This document shows, in pieces, positions 8,361 to 16,940 of a stretch of 64,000 nt of DNA. The stretch spans positions 1 to 64,000 of the forward strand of contig CBIHPC010000009.1 in the NCBI GenBank assembly GCA_966211305.1, written 5' to 3'. The position numbers were made by a program, and so were the translations under genes. The DNA is from Niastella sp966211305. GTDB taxonomy: Bacteria > Bacteroidota > Bacteroidia > Chitinophagales > Chitinophagaceae. The notes under the pieces were generated by a model, which saw nothing but the letters and a program-made list of their open reading frames with translations, had not been told where the DNA came from and did no database searches. Numbering within the stretch: position 1 is the stretch's first letter; each line of letters starts with the position of its first letter.

Positions 8361-9485
8361 TCAGCAGGTTGCCAGCTTTTTCTGAAAGATATTATTTTTT
8401 TTTACGGGGGTATGAAGAATGATCTCTCGTAGCGCTTGCTCCAGTGCGTTATACCTGAAAACAAAACCTGATTGTAATAACCTGGCCGGGTAAACCCACC
8501 GGCTTTTTAACAGAAGTTCAGTTTCGGTACCAATGAATGCCGCACCTGCTTCCAGTAACCAGGCGGGCGAAGGCAGGCCATATTTATAGCCGGTTAGCTG
8601 GCGAAGCGTTTTCATGAAATCAGCATTCGTCACCGCATTGGGTGCACTGCAATTGTATACGCCTTCCATGTCTTTGTGTTCATAACACCATTCAACAATG
8701 CGGCAAAGGTCTTCTATATGCAGCCAGCTGTACATTTGGCGCCCGTTACCCTGATGGCCGCCAAAACCACTTTTTAACAGGTTGTAATAAGGTTCCAGAA
8801 TACCGCCCTGTCCTAATGCGATGGCAATACGTAATGCTATTTTTCGGGTAAAGGGCGTGCGCTGTTCGAAAAGGGAATTTTCGCAATGTTTGCTTAACCG
8901 TACACCGAAGTCGTAGTCCAGTTCTTTATACCGCGTACTGTGCTTTCCTTCGCGTAACCCGGTTTTCCATTTCCTGTATTGTAAACGCAGGCGGTCGATA
9001 AATGTATAGGGGATATTATCAACACGCGCATCGCTAATGACACCGGTTGATTCATCATTGGGTTTATCGGTAGTATGGCGGTAGATAGTAGCTGAAGAAG
9101 CGTTGATCCATAATTTTGGTGGAACCGTAGTTTGCCTGATGGCCTCGCCAAGCGTTTGGGTCGATTGTGTACGGCTGCTGATAAGCTCCTGTTTGTTCTT
9201 TTCGGTATAACGGCAGTTCACCGATTTGCCGGCCATGTTTATTACCATATCGGCGCCCTCAATTTCCCTGAACCAGTGTTTTTCTACATGTTGGGCATCC
9301 CACCGCCAGTAAGTGATATTATAGCCGTCGGCTGCTTTTATAAGCTCATGACCGTAATTATTATTTTGATTGCCTGCCGATTTGCGGGTTAGCAGAACGA
9401 CATGATTGTCTTTCCCGAAATACCTGGCCATGGCCTGTGCAATAAAACCCGATCCGCCGGCAATGACGATTTTTTTATGTTTCAT
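8361..9485 (-). CDS. TIGR01777-family NAD-dependent epimerase with DUF1731 C-terminus
   Basis: A 374-residue short-chain-dehydrogenase-type protein. The N-terminal Rossmann fold has KKIVIAGGSGFIAQAM, a strand ending MVINMAGKSVNCRY (the family's typical phrase) and RIAIALGQGGILEP. The C-terminal DUF1731 part runs from about PSPAWLLEAGAAFIG through LLLKSRWVYPARLLQSGF. Family members are putative nucleotide-sugar or related epimerases without a proven substrate. It follows the DCC-membrane gene by 31 bases, so the two probably form one transcript. Slightly longer than the usual 300 residues because of an insertion between the two halves (around DRLRLQYRKWKTGLREGKH). Confidence 0.85.
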   Translation of the reverse strand: MKHKKIVIAGGSGFIAQAMARYFGKDNHVVLLTRKSAGNQNNNYGHELIKAADGYNITYWRWDAQHVEKHWFREIEGADMVINMAGKSVNCRYTEKNKQELISSRTQSTQTLGEAIRQTTVPPKLWINASSATIYRHTTDKPNDESTGVISDARVDNIPYTFIDRLRLQYRKWKTGLREGKHSTRYKELDYDFGVRLSKHCENSLFEQRTPFTRKIALRIAIALGQGGILEPYYNLLKSGFGGHQGNGRQMYSWLHIEDLCRIVEWCYEHKDMEGVYNCSAPNAVTNADFMKTLRQLTGYKYGLPSPAWLLEAGAAFIGTETELLLKSRWVYPARLLQSGFVFRYNALEQALREIILHTPVKKNNIFQKKLATC

Positions 9486-9516
9486 AAAGGTTCAGTTTAA
9501 AGATTGACTGATCGCA

Positions 9517-10359
9517 TTATTGATTAAAAGGCACAAAGAGGCATATGAATAAACCAATAATACAGGCGAGGTTGATAGTGACCACCGGTTTGTAGCTGTT
9601 AATAATATTTGCATAATCCATACGCCTGAAATATTCTGAGAAGATCACCAGGGTCAGTAAACCGAGGTACAGATAGTTTACCCAGTTGTGCAGGTTCATG
9701 TAAGCATCGGTGATAAGCAGGGGGATAAGCAATAAATTGGTAACCAACGTAAGCATGTTAACCTGGCCAAGGTATTCGATGGCCGTTTGTTTTGGCATGA
9801 ATGAAGCCGCTAAGCAATTGATGGCTACCATACCAGTATGTAACAGGAACAGTTGTTCAACAGAGAGCGAATAACCGGGCATCTTTGATAACAGGTGCTG
9901 GTGCACGGGAAATATCATCAGCGTATTGGCTGCCAGAAATACAAGCATGAACAACACGCGGTAGAACAGGTTGAACGAAGGCGAGCAATCGATCTTTTGC
10001 GGCGATGTTTTGGCCGCAACGATCACTTTGCGGTTGTAGGAAATAAAACTGTACAGTTTGCGCAGGAACCAGTTTACCGGTTTAAAACGGCCGATGGTTT
10101 TTATAAGCGAACATCTTTGTCCAAGAACTTCAAGCAATGCATCAATGCCGTACCATACTTTTTTTGAAACCGGGTCGAACAAAGGGATCTCATTTTTGCT
10201 GCGTTGCCAGTTGATGCTATGCAATAGTTCAGGGGATGCATCGGAAAAGGGTTTGCGGCCTTCGGCAGTAAGCAGGCCTGTTTTTACAAAGACGCCTGTA
10301 TAGGCCACGCAAAGCGGACAGGCATCATCATAGACCAATATCTTGTCGTTGTTTTCCAT
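9517..10359 (-). CDS. DCC-family thiol-disulfide protein fused to a five-helix membrane domain
   Basis: A 280-residue protein. The first ~130 residues are a DCC (DUF393) domain: ILVYDDACPLCVAYTG holds the DxxCPLC motif with cysteines 14 and 17 and begins a thioredoxin-like fold. The last ~150 residues carry five hydrophobic segments (for example YRVLFMLVFLAANTLMIF and INLACIIGLFICLFVPF). Ordinary DCC proteins are ~130 residues and soluble, so the membrane part is an addition. It is co-directional with the TIGR01777 epimerase, which often accompanies DCC genes as I recall, and lies downstream of a GbsR-type regulator across a repeat element. Redox function is known by family resemblance only. 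Confidence 0.78.
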   Translation of the reverse strand: MENNDKILVYDDACPLCVAYTGVFVKTGLLTAEGRKPFSDASPELLHSINWQRSKNEIPLFDPVSKKVWYGIDALLEVLGQRCSLIKTIGRFKPVNWFLRKLYSFISYNRKVIVAAKTSPQKIDCSPSFNLFYRVLFMLVFLAANTLMIFPVHQHLLSKMPGYSLSVEQLFLLHTGMVAINCLAASFMPKQTAIEYLGQVNMLTLVTNLLLIPLLITDAYMNLHNWVNYLYLGLLTLVIFSEYFRRMDYANIINSYKPVVTINLACIIGLFICLFVPFNQ

Positions 10360-10417
10360 ATTTTCAGAAATTAGTGAAAGTATAAGGTCAAATAAAAACC
10401 GGGGTTTCCGGTTGTAA

Positions 10418-10607
10418 GTAGTTTGTGGTTTATGGTTTGTTGTTTGTGGTTGTTCAATCGCTTGCCTCGCGATCTATAGTGCGCAGGTGCCTCCTTTAGG
10501 TGTTTTACACAGCATTAGCATTCGCAACAAAGCGAGGCGTGGTTAAATTTCGGCACCCTCAAAGCGCGCCAGCAACCATAAACTAAAAACAATAAACTAT
10601 AAACTGT
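10418..10607. repeat. Intergenic arm-core-arm element (GTTTATGG word, second copy)
   Basis: Left arm: GTAGTTTGTGGTTTATGG, GTTTGTTGTTTGTGG. Right arm: CAACCATAAACTA, AAACAATAAACTATAAACTG. The core between them contains CTCGCGATCTATAGTGCGC and AAAGCGAGGCG, a second nested inverted pair. It separates the GbsR-type gene from the DCC gene on the same strand and reaches to within a few bases of the regulator's stop. Confidence 0.65.
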
Positions 10608-10609
10608 AT

Positions 10610-11116
10610 CTATCTAAACATCTTCATCAAATTCCCGAGGAACCAGTTCTCATCGGCTTTGATCATCAGCTCAAGCATTTTGTCGGCCTGCAGGCCGAAA
10701 CGCCTGATGTTGCCAACGGTTTCGGTGAACTGTTTTATATGTTTATCTTTTTTATCGCCTTCCACCTCCTCCAGCGTATCGAAAAGCCGCAGCATGGGAT
10801 CGAGCTCCCGTTTTTTGCGCTCCTTTACAATTTGTGTAGCCACTTTCCAGATATCTTTTTCTGCCGAAAAGAACTCCTTGCGTTCGCCCGGAATAATAAC
10901 CCGGTTTACCAGCCCCCAGTCGATCAGGTCGCGGATATTCATATTCACATTGCCCCGGCTGATGGCCAGCTTTTCCATAACATCATCCTGGCTTAACGGG
11001 TCGGGACTGATCATCAACAGGGCGTGAATTTGCGCCATGGTGCGGTTAATGCCCCAATGCGAACCAAATGCCCCCCACGAGGCAATAAACTGCTGTTGCG
11101 CTTCTTCGAGTTTCAT
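10610..11116 (-). CDS. GbsR/MarR-type transcriptional regulator
   Basis: A 168-residue winged-helix regulator. The N-terminal half has the GbsR pattern: ASWGAFGSHWGINRTMAQIHALL, then LSQDDVMEKLAISRGNVNMN as the recognition helix region and LVNRVIIPGERKEFFSA as the wing. The C-terminal half is helical and charged, suited to dimer formation. GbsR proteins in Gram-positive bacteria respond to choline; in Bacteroidota the ligand is unknown. It is monocistronic or leads the DCC/epimerase pair; the intervening 250 bases make the second less sure. Its promoter is one of the clearest in the window. Confidence 0.85.
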   Translation of the reverse strand: MKLEEAQQQFIASWGAFGSHWGINRTMAQIHALLMISPDPLSQDDVMEKLAISRGNVNMNIRDLIDWGLVNRVIIPGERKEFFSAEKDIWKVATQIVKERKKRELDPMLRLFDTLEEVEGDKKDKHIKQFTETVGNIRRFGLQADKMLELMIKADENWFLGNLMKMFR

Positions 11117-11133
11117 ATTTTTTTCCTACAACT

Positions 11134-11164
11134 CAAAGATAAGTGCTGTTTTTGAATTTTCAAA
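11134..11164 (-). promoter_or_regulatory. Promoter of the GbsR-type regulator
   Basis: Minus strand: TTTG, exactly 19 bases, then TATCTTTG, a full match to the Bacteroidota -33/-7 consensus. The predicted transcription start is only about 10-12 bases before the ATG. Confidence 0.7.
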
Positions 11165-11314
11165 AATAATTGAAAGATATTGCTTTTCCGAAGGGCGGTA
11201 AACGATGGACATACGATTTCACATTTCTGCCGGTACTGAATAGCCGGGAGCCATTTAGGGGGCTTTAAAGTACAGGGCTCAATTCCACAAAACTGTTTGG
11301 GAAGCTGAAAATGA

Positions 11315-12832
11315 TCACCGGGGCGGACAACTCAACTTTTGACCGTGGCGGTTCTTTGAAAACTTAGTGCCAACCGTTGGGCAGTTGAGCCGTTTATCGG
11401 TTCGTGCTGAAGTTAATTTGCCTTTGCCCGGTCTTATTACCAGCGCGAGATAAGCGCCGCCGTTCTGCATTTTGTTTTTCGAAAATAAATTGGCCCAGTT
11501 ATGAATGCCTAACAGCAGCGGGCCTGCTTTAAAAGCGCCACCCACCCAAAATTGTTCCCTGGTGTTGAAATGCACCGGCATATAAAACCCAAAACGCCGG
11601 GTTTCCCAACGCGGCGTAACCGTTAGCATGTTCAATTCGGTTAGCCGCCACTGGTTGCTGCCCGGTGAAGATAGATTTACCGATACATTGCCGTTCACAT
11701 ACCAGGCCCCGGTTATGAAATGATCGACGTTCAATACCGCCCTTGCCGGATTAATTACCCGGAACAACCCGCCGGGCTGTTGTATGTTACGAACGATACC
11801 CGTGAGTTCATTATTGAATTCCTGCAGGTTGCTGATATCGGTGAATTGCGCATCGAGCACCGTATCGGTAACATTATTCTGGAAGCCGCTCAGCACCCGG
11901 CTTTGCTGCCCGAATTTGAACTGATTGAAACCGATATCAAGCAGTGATAAGCCGATCTTCCAGTTATAATCGTAATAATCATCATCATCAAAAACGGAAG
12001 AGATCAATCCGGGTTTTATGATATACTCAACACCCATATCGAAAGAAAGGCCGCCGCGCGAATCGTTTATAAAATCACGCAGGTTGGTGCCGGTAGTTTT
12101 TTCATCTTTCCAGTTGTCGTAGTTTGAAGAATAGGCATATTCGGCAAATGCATCCTGCATGGTGTAGTTAAGGTCGCTGCCATGGGCCGTTTGCGCCACG
12201 GTACCGTTGAGTAACTGGGTGTAGGCGCCCGAAATGCCGCGGGAAATTTTTGCTGTAATGCCGGCATTAAGGCGCGAGTCGGTGCGGTCCCAGATGGTTT
12301 GTGCCCAGGTGGCAAACACTTCTATCCAGCTGCTATGAACAAGATCGCCGTATAATTTCCGGTTGTAATTGCCGAGGTCGAAGAAGTCGCCGGTTGTTTT
12401 TAGCGTGTCGATAAAGTTGATGGGGCCCGAACTTAGCTGGGCATAGCCGCGCAGGTTTACTCCAACACCGAACGCCTGCCGCCGGTTGATGGCAAACCGG
12501 GTATTCAGCAGGTTGATATTATAGTCTGCATAAGCGAAGCGCCGGTAATCGCCTTCTTCGATGTTGTATTGCGAATTGGCGGGGTTACTTACAAGCGAAT
12601 AATTATGAATGGTTACACCGTTTGTTGCATGCTTTGCCTGTGCGCCCAAAATGGTGATATCCCATTTCCAGGGCGTGTTCACAATAGAGGCGGGGTTATT
12701 GCCAATACCGAGGCCTCCTGCGTAATTACTGCCCTGGATGGCATAATAATTCTGCGTGTAACCGTGCAGGTTGATCAGTAAAAGCAATAAAGCAAAAAAA
12801 GACCGGGTTCCTTTTTTAAAAAGGTTTTCCAT
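11315..12832 (-). CDS. DUF5723-type outer-membrane beta-barrel protein
   Basis: A 505-residue exported protein. A signal peptide (FFALLLLLINLHGYTQN) leads into YYAIQGSNYAGGLGIGNNPASIVNTP, an opening typical of DUF5723 proteins, followed by many amphipathic strands (FAINRRQAFGVGVNLRGYA, WKIGLSLLDIGFNQFKFG, FWVGGAFKAGPLLLGIHNW). The family is predicted to sit in the outer membrane; function unknown. Its start overlaps the end of the FAD oxidoreductase by 17 bases, so it is likely the last gene of the type III PKS operon. The last ~20 residues after LNCPTV are polar and unlike a barrel end, possibly a read-through extension. Confidence 0.72.
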   Translation of the reverse strand: MENLFKKGTRSFFALLLLLINLHGYTQNYYAIQGSNYAGGLGIGNNPASIVNTPWKWDITILGAQAKHATNGVTIHNYSLVSNPANSQYNIEEGDYRRFAYADYNINLLNTRFAINRRQAFGVGVNLRGYAQLSSGPINFIDTLKTTGDFFDLGNYNRKLYGDLVHSSWIEVFATWAQTIWDRTDSRLNAGITAKISRGISGAYTQLLNGTVAQTAHGSDLNYTMQDAFAEYAYSSNYDNWKDEKTTGTNLRDFINDSRGGLSFDMGVEYIIKPGLISSVFDDDDYYDYNWKIGLSLLDIGFNQFKFGQQSRVLSGFQNNVTDTVLDAQFTDISNLQEFNNELTGIVRNIQQPGGLFRVINPARAVLNVDHFITGAWYVNGNVSVNLSSPGSNQWRLTELNMLTVTPRWETRRFGFYMPVHFNTREQFWVGGAFKAGPLLLGIHNWANLFSKNKMQNGGAYLALVIRPGKGKLTSARTDKRLNCPTVGTKFSKNRHGQKLSCPPR

Positions 12833-13970
12833 GCGTTTGTTGTATTAGGAACGCTACAAACTTTGGAAAGGGTTTTACCAGTTTTATGAGTACGTTTGAC
12901 AGGATGGAGCTTCCAAAAAAGCTTTGTAACAATCGCCCGGCCTGCAGGCGCCGGCCAAAATATTTTTCCCATTGCTGGGTGTACTGAATTTCCATTTCAT
13001 AGCGGTTGATCCGTCCCTGCAGGAACGAATTGATCTCTTCAAACGCCAGCTTACTGCTATGCAGCGCCATGCTCATGCCGTTACCGCACAACGGAGCAAT
13101 AAGCCCGGCGGTATCGCCAATCATCAGCACATGGTTTTCAATTTGTGTTTTCTTGTTGAATGAGATCCTCGAAATGGTCAATGGTTCATCGTACAGCATC
13201 TCAGCGTTGGAAAATATTTTTTCCAGGAATGGATTTTTCATAAGAATATCTCTTTCCATACTGCTAATATCATTCCTGCATTTGCGCAGGTTGGCTGCCG
13301 TTGTGAGGTAGCAGAGGCAATATTTGTTTTCCTCAATTTGGGAAATTCCACAATAACCATTTTCAAAATTGTGGAGGGCGATCAGATCGGCCGGGTGATG
13401 AGTGCGAATGTGGTACTTTACGGCAATATAGTGATTGAGTTTATTGGGTTTTACTTTGGTGAACTGCCGTTTCCATTTTACATCGAGGTTACCGCGTTTG
13501 CCATAGGCGCCGGCTACCACGCCTGCTTCTGTTTCGCCTTTGGAGGTAAATACAAAAAAGCTATTGCTGCGATAAACGACGTTCATTACTTTGGTGTCTT
13601 CGAGCAGGGTAACTCCTTCCTGGCGCGCTATATTGGCGAGTAAATGATCGATGGTATAACGGCTGATGCCGAAACCGCCCAGCGGCAGGGGCGATTCTAT
13701 ATAATTGCCATCGGGGGTTGTAATAAGCAGGCGGTTGATAATGGGCAGTTGCATATCACTGAGGGGGAGGCCGAGGTCCTGCAAAAAATTCCAGCTTTCA
13801 AGGCTAATATACTCGCCGCATACTTTGTGAAAGGGATACTTTTCCCTTTCAAACAATACCGTTCTATAGCCTGCACGGGCACTTTGAATGGCGAGTGCCA
13901 AACCGGCCAGTCCACCACCTGCAATGGCAATATCATATTTGGGTTGAAGGCTCACAATAGAATTATTCAA
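12816..13970 (-). CDS. FAD-dependent oxidoreductase (geranylgeranyl-reductase-like) of the type III PKS operon
   Basis: A 384-residue flavoprotein. The N-terminal dinucleotide motif is YDIAIAGGGLAGLALAIQSA, then FEREKYPFHKVCGEYIS, a phrase shared with geranylgeranyl reductases and related hydroxylases; the second FAD motif is HVLMIGDTAGLIAPLCGNGMS. The C-terminus has a basic/hydrophobic segment suited to membrane contact. In Streptomyces the srsA-srsB-srsC operon pairs a type III PKS with a methyltransferase and a flavoprotein hydroxylase to make methylated phenolic lipids and quinones; the same trio is present here. Ring hydroxylation of the PKS product is thus the leading guess; reduction of a prenyl chain is the alternative. 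Confidence 0.85.
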   Translation of the reverse strand: MNNSIVSLQPKYDIAIAGGGLAGLALAIQSARAGYRTVLFEREKYPFHKVCGEYISLESWNFLQDLGLPLSDMQLPIINRLLITTPDGNYIESPLPLGGFGISRYTIDHLLANIARQEGVTLLEDTKVMNVVYRSNSFFVFTSKGETEAGVVAGAYGKRGNLDVKWKRQFTKVKPNKLNHYIAVKYHIRTHHPADLIALHNFENGYCGISQIEENKYCLCYLTTAANLRKCRNDISSMERDILMKNPFLEKIFSNAEMLYDEPLTISRISFNKKTQIENHVLMIGDTAGLIAPLCGNGMSMALHSSKLAFEEINSFLQGRINRYEMEIQYTQQWEKYFGRRLQAGRLLQSFFGSSILSNVLIKLVKPFPKFVAFLIQQTHGKPF

Positions 13971-14033
13971 TGCGCTCAGTACGCCGGGTTAAAAAATATG
14001 TCTGTTTCCCCTGAAAACGCCAAAGGCGATGAG

Positions 14034-14807
14034 CTATTCCGGTTTCACATTTACAGGATCTGCATTTCTGTATACAACGAGCCAGCGAAAGGCCCATTTC
14101 CATTCTATTGAGAAATTGCTGATGCCGGCAAAGTTGAAGAACTGTAACCATTCTTCTTTGGTAAATCCGCGGGCAACGGATAAGGGTGCGTCGTGTTTTA
14201 CAAGGTAGCTGTTCGAGAACAATTTCGTTAGCACCTTTATTGAATAATAGGCCACTTTATGGCGGTGCAGATCGTTTATAAAGAACCCGAGCCGGGCATT
14301 GGATTTCATCCATTGCAGCTGCTTCACCATTTCCCGGTCAGAAAAGTGATGGCAAAACAGCGAGGAGAATATAATATCCGGTTGTTTTTCAAGTTGGGCG
14401 TCTTTATAATCGCTTTGGATCAGTTGTATATTGGTTAGCGCGCGTTTCGATGCTACATCAATACAATGCGGATTGATATCGATGCCAATAAATGCAACCG
14501 GTATATTTTTCTTTTTGCACCATTTTTGGATGGCCACCAGGTTATCGCCACCGCCGCAACCTATTTCACAAATGGTAACTGCTTTCGCTGAAGCTTCAGC
14601 AGTCGAAGCCACCTTCGCCAAAACTTCGGCCGCCGGCGCGGATTGTAGCCTTTCCACCAACGCTTCCACGCCGGTGAGGGTTATGGCGTGTCCGCCCAGC
14701 CAGGTGTTTATGAAGTTCAGTTCCTGCATATTCCGTCGAATGTCTTCAAATGGAATGTCAGGGCGGTCGAGCAATTCGGATTGGTATGATCGGTGACGAA
14801 AATTCAC
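14034..14807 (-). CDS. SAM-dependent methyltransferase of the type III PKS operon
   Basis: About 257 residues from a GTG coding VNFRHRSYQSELLDRPDIP, which I prefer to a start 27 codons further up because homologs I recall begin at NFRHRS. The SAM-binding strand is VTICEIGCGGGDNLVAI, then PVAFIGIDINPHCID and QPDIIFSSLFCHHFSD as motifs II and IV. An insertion around residues 75-90 (EVLAKVASTAEASAKAV) just before motif I is alanine-rich and low in complexity. Acceptor unknown; by operon position it probably methylates the polyketide-derived phenol or quinone. It lies between the PKS and the FAD oxidoreductase on the same strand. Confidence 0.8.
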   Translation of the reverse strand: MNFRHRSYQSELLDRPDIPFEDIRRNMQELNFINTWLGGHAITLTGVEALVERLQSAPAAEVLAKVASTAEASAKAVTICEIGCGGGDNLVAIQKWCKKKNIPVAFIGIDINPHCIDVASKRALTNIQLIQSDYKDAQLEKQPDIIFSSLFCHHFSDREMVKQLQWMKSNARLGFFINDLHRHKVAYYSIKVLTKLFSNSYLVKHDAPLSVARGFTKEEWLQFFNFAGISNFSIEWKWAFRWLVVYRNADPVNVKPE

Positions 14808-14923
14808 GATTGTAATATATGATTTTCTGATTGACCCGCGAAACGGGCTGCAGGTATCCCTGCTATTATTTCGTTGCCGCGGGGTCAAAATATTACGTCA
14901 TTACCATCCACAATAACAAAACA

Positions 14924-16024
14924 TTAGGAATTCGCTGATGCGGTAAATGTTTCCAAGGTGAGGCCCGGACCAAATGCGGCGCCGAAAATATGTTCTTTCC
15001 TGGTGTGGTTGTGCAGGAGTGAGGGCATCATCTTTTTCAATACGAAGAGGATAGTGGGCGACGACATGTTGCCATATTGCTGCAGTACGTCCCACGAAGC
15101 CTGCAGCTCGCCATTGTGCAATGATAACGTTTTATGAATGGCTTCGAGTATTTTTTTTCCGCCGGGGTGAATGCACCAGTGGGTTATGTCCTGCCGGCTT
15201 AACCCTGCCCTGGCCAGCGCTCTGCCGGTGAACTGGCTGAAGTCTTCTTCCAGCAGGTCGGGAATGTAACTGCTAAGGGTCATCAGGAACCCCGAGCTGG
15301 AAAGTTCCCAGGCCATATCTTTTTTTCCCTTAGGGATCACTTCTGAATAAAATCCATCGAGGTGAAGGCCGTTTGCGGGGTGGTCGTTACCTGTTATTAC
15401 GGCGGCGGCGCTGCCATCGGCAAACAACAGGCTGGAGGCAATATTGTCGATCGACGGCTCGCGTTGAAAATGTAACGTGCACAGTTCAGTGCAAACGATC
15501 AGTACTTTGGCCTGTTTGTCGGTTTGGCAAATGGCGTCGGCTGCTTTCAGGGCGTGAATGCCGGCATAACAACCCATGAAGTTGATGGAAGTGCGGGCGG
15601 TATGGCGGGGCAGATCGAGCAGTTCCATCAACTGCAGATCGAGGCCCGGTGCGCTCATGCCTGTGCAACTTACGGTGATCAGGTGCGTGATGGCTGTTTC
15701 AGATAATTTTCCATCGAGGCAGTCACGAATGGCATTCACCGATACCTGGGGCGCATATTTGTGGTACCAGATCATGCGTTGTTCGAGTGAAGGAAATGGT
15801 TCCAGATTTTCGGTGTGGGGGTAGAATTTCCATTCGGGAGTGGGGCGGCTGTAATCGGGAATAACGGAATAACGGGTATCGATAGCGCTTTGGTGGTACA
15901 GGAAACGCAACCGGCGCCTGTCGGCTTCACTATACGAATAGATCAGTTGCATGAACTGCAGAATGTCCTGTTGCCGGTGCCTGAATGAAGGCACCGCTGT
16001 TCCGATGGCGATAATTTTACTCAA
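14924..16024 (-). CDS. Type III polyketide synthase (chalcone/stilbene-synthase-like)
   Basis: A 366-residue thiolase-fold condensing enzyme. The catalytic triad can be read: Cys152 in NFMGCYAGIHALKAAD, His286 in HWCIHPGGKKILEAI and Asn319 in QQYGNMSSPTILFVL. VSCTGMSAPGLD and SLLFADGSAAAVITG are family phrases. It should extend an acyl-CoA starter with malonyl-CoA to a tri- or tetraketide and cyclise it, giving an alkylresorcinol or alkylpyrone. Translation starts at a TTG whose bases overlap the stop of the UbiA gene (8-base overlap), so the two are probably translationally coupled. Starter and product cannot be told from sequence. Confidence 0.93.
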   Translation of the reverse strand: MSKIIAIGTAVPSFRHRQQDILQFMQLIYSYSEADRRRLRFLYHQSAIDTRYSVIPDYSRPTPEWKFYPHTENLEPFPSLEQRMIWYHKYAPQVSVNAIRDCLDGKLSETAITHLITVSCTGMSAPGLDLQLMELLDLPRHTARTSINFMGCYAGIHALKAADAICQTDKQAKVLIVCTELCTLHFQREPSIDNIASSLLFADGSAAAVITGNDHPANGLHLDGFYSEVIPKGKKDMAWELSSSGFLMTLSSYIPDLLEEDFSQFTGRALARAGLSRQDITHWCIHPGGKKILEAIHKTLSLHNGELQASWDVLQQYGNMSSPTILFVLKKMMPSLLHNHTRKEHIFGAAFGPGLTLETFTASANS

Positions 16025-16880
16025 ATGCCCTCCAGATTAATAAGATAATAAAAGCCAGATTCGTACAGATGGATGCCAGTAAATTCATGCGCATCGTATG
16101 GTTGAAATCGGCGGTTCGCACATCTTTCCACACCAACCCTGCCCACCTGAAAAAATATACGAGAATCGGAAGCATCATAGTTGCTAAAGCGAAGAACTTT
16201 TTTTGTTCGCCATTTGAAAAGATCCACCAGGCCAGTACACTCATGGCCAGTGTATAAATGATGGCTGTAAAAATAAAAGTGCCCCGGTAGCCTAATAAGG
16301 CGCTGATGGTGGTTACGCCGTCCTTTTTGTCGGCTTCGTGCTGGTATATCTGCGTAAGCGGGTAAAAACCGCCTATAAGCAGGCTGGCGGCCAGCATGCC
16401 GGCAGGCGGTACTGCCAGTGTTTTGTTTATGCTGCTTCCGTGATATACCATAAAATATGTTACTGCCCCCTGATATATAATTACGGTGAGATAACCAATT
16501 ACCGGGTATTTCTTCAATCTTATGCCCCGGTAACTGTATGCCCTCGATGCGGCTATATAAGCTGCTATGCAAAATGTAAACCAGTAACTGATGAACAGGC
16601 TTAAGGCGATTGCCGCTACGTCCATTATCAGGCTTATGTAAAACAACTGCTTTGTGGGTTGCAGGGGAGCAGCTACGCCGCCGATGGGTGTTTCATCGCG
16701 GTCCATATACGAATTGTACCCGTTGCTTGAGGGATATATCAGCAAATGCAGAATAAAAAATATCAAAACGGCATGTGTAGTGTCGATGGCTGGTACCTGG
16801 CTGAGCGCAAACAGGTATACAGGTAACAGGAAAAAAGAAAAATGGAACCGGAGTAATTGCGTGGTAGATGGTGCAAGCAT
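16017..16880 (-). CDS. UbiA-family membrane prenyltransferase
   Basis: A 287-residue integral membrane protein with about eight hydrophobic helices. The first aspartate-rich site is NGYNSYMDRDETPIGG and the second is YQHEADKKDGVTTISAL; both bind the prenyl diphosphate through Mg2+. UbiA enzymes attach isoprenoid chains to aromatic or other acceptors. As first gene of the operon with the PKS, methyltransferase and FAD enzyme, it suggests the phenolic product is prenylated, or that the protein has another lipid role. A terminator hairpin for the flotillin operon ends right at its ATG, leaving no separate leader. Confidence 0.88.
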   Translation of the reverse strand: MLAPSTTQLLRFHFSFFLLPVYLFALSQVPAIDTTHAVLIFFILHLLIYPSSNGYNSYMDRDETPIGGVAAPLQPTKQLFYISLIMDVAAIALSLFISYWFTFCIAAYIAASRAYSYRGIRLKKYPVIGYLTVIIYQGAVTYFMVYHGSSINKTLAVPPAGMLAASLLIGGFYPLTQIYQHEADKKDGVTTISALLGYRGTFIFTAIIYTLAMSVLAWWIFSNGEQKKFFALATMMLPILVYFFRWAGLVWKDVRTADFNHTMRMNLLASICTNLAFIILLIWRAFE

Positions 16881-16912
16881 AAAAAAGAGCCCCGACAGCA
16901 GTCGGGACTCTT
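16881..16912 (-). terminator. Terminator between the flotillin operon and ubiA
   Basis: Minus strand AAGAGTCCCGAC, 4-base loop, GTCGGGGCTCTT (one U-G pair) followed by a T run that abuts the ubiA ATG. It should end flotillin transcripts; read-through or a promoter beneath the hairpin (TATCTTTA lies just upstream) must serve the PKS operon. Confidence 0.85.
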
Positions 16913-16940
16913 TAAAGATAGAATATTTTGAATAACTGAA

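Noticed and set aside
8894..9151. Minus-strand frame inside the TIGR01777 epimerase
   Set aside because: A shadow of the real gene in another frame; no family resemblance.
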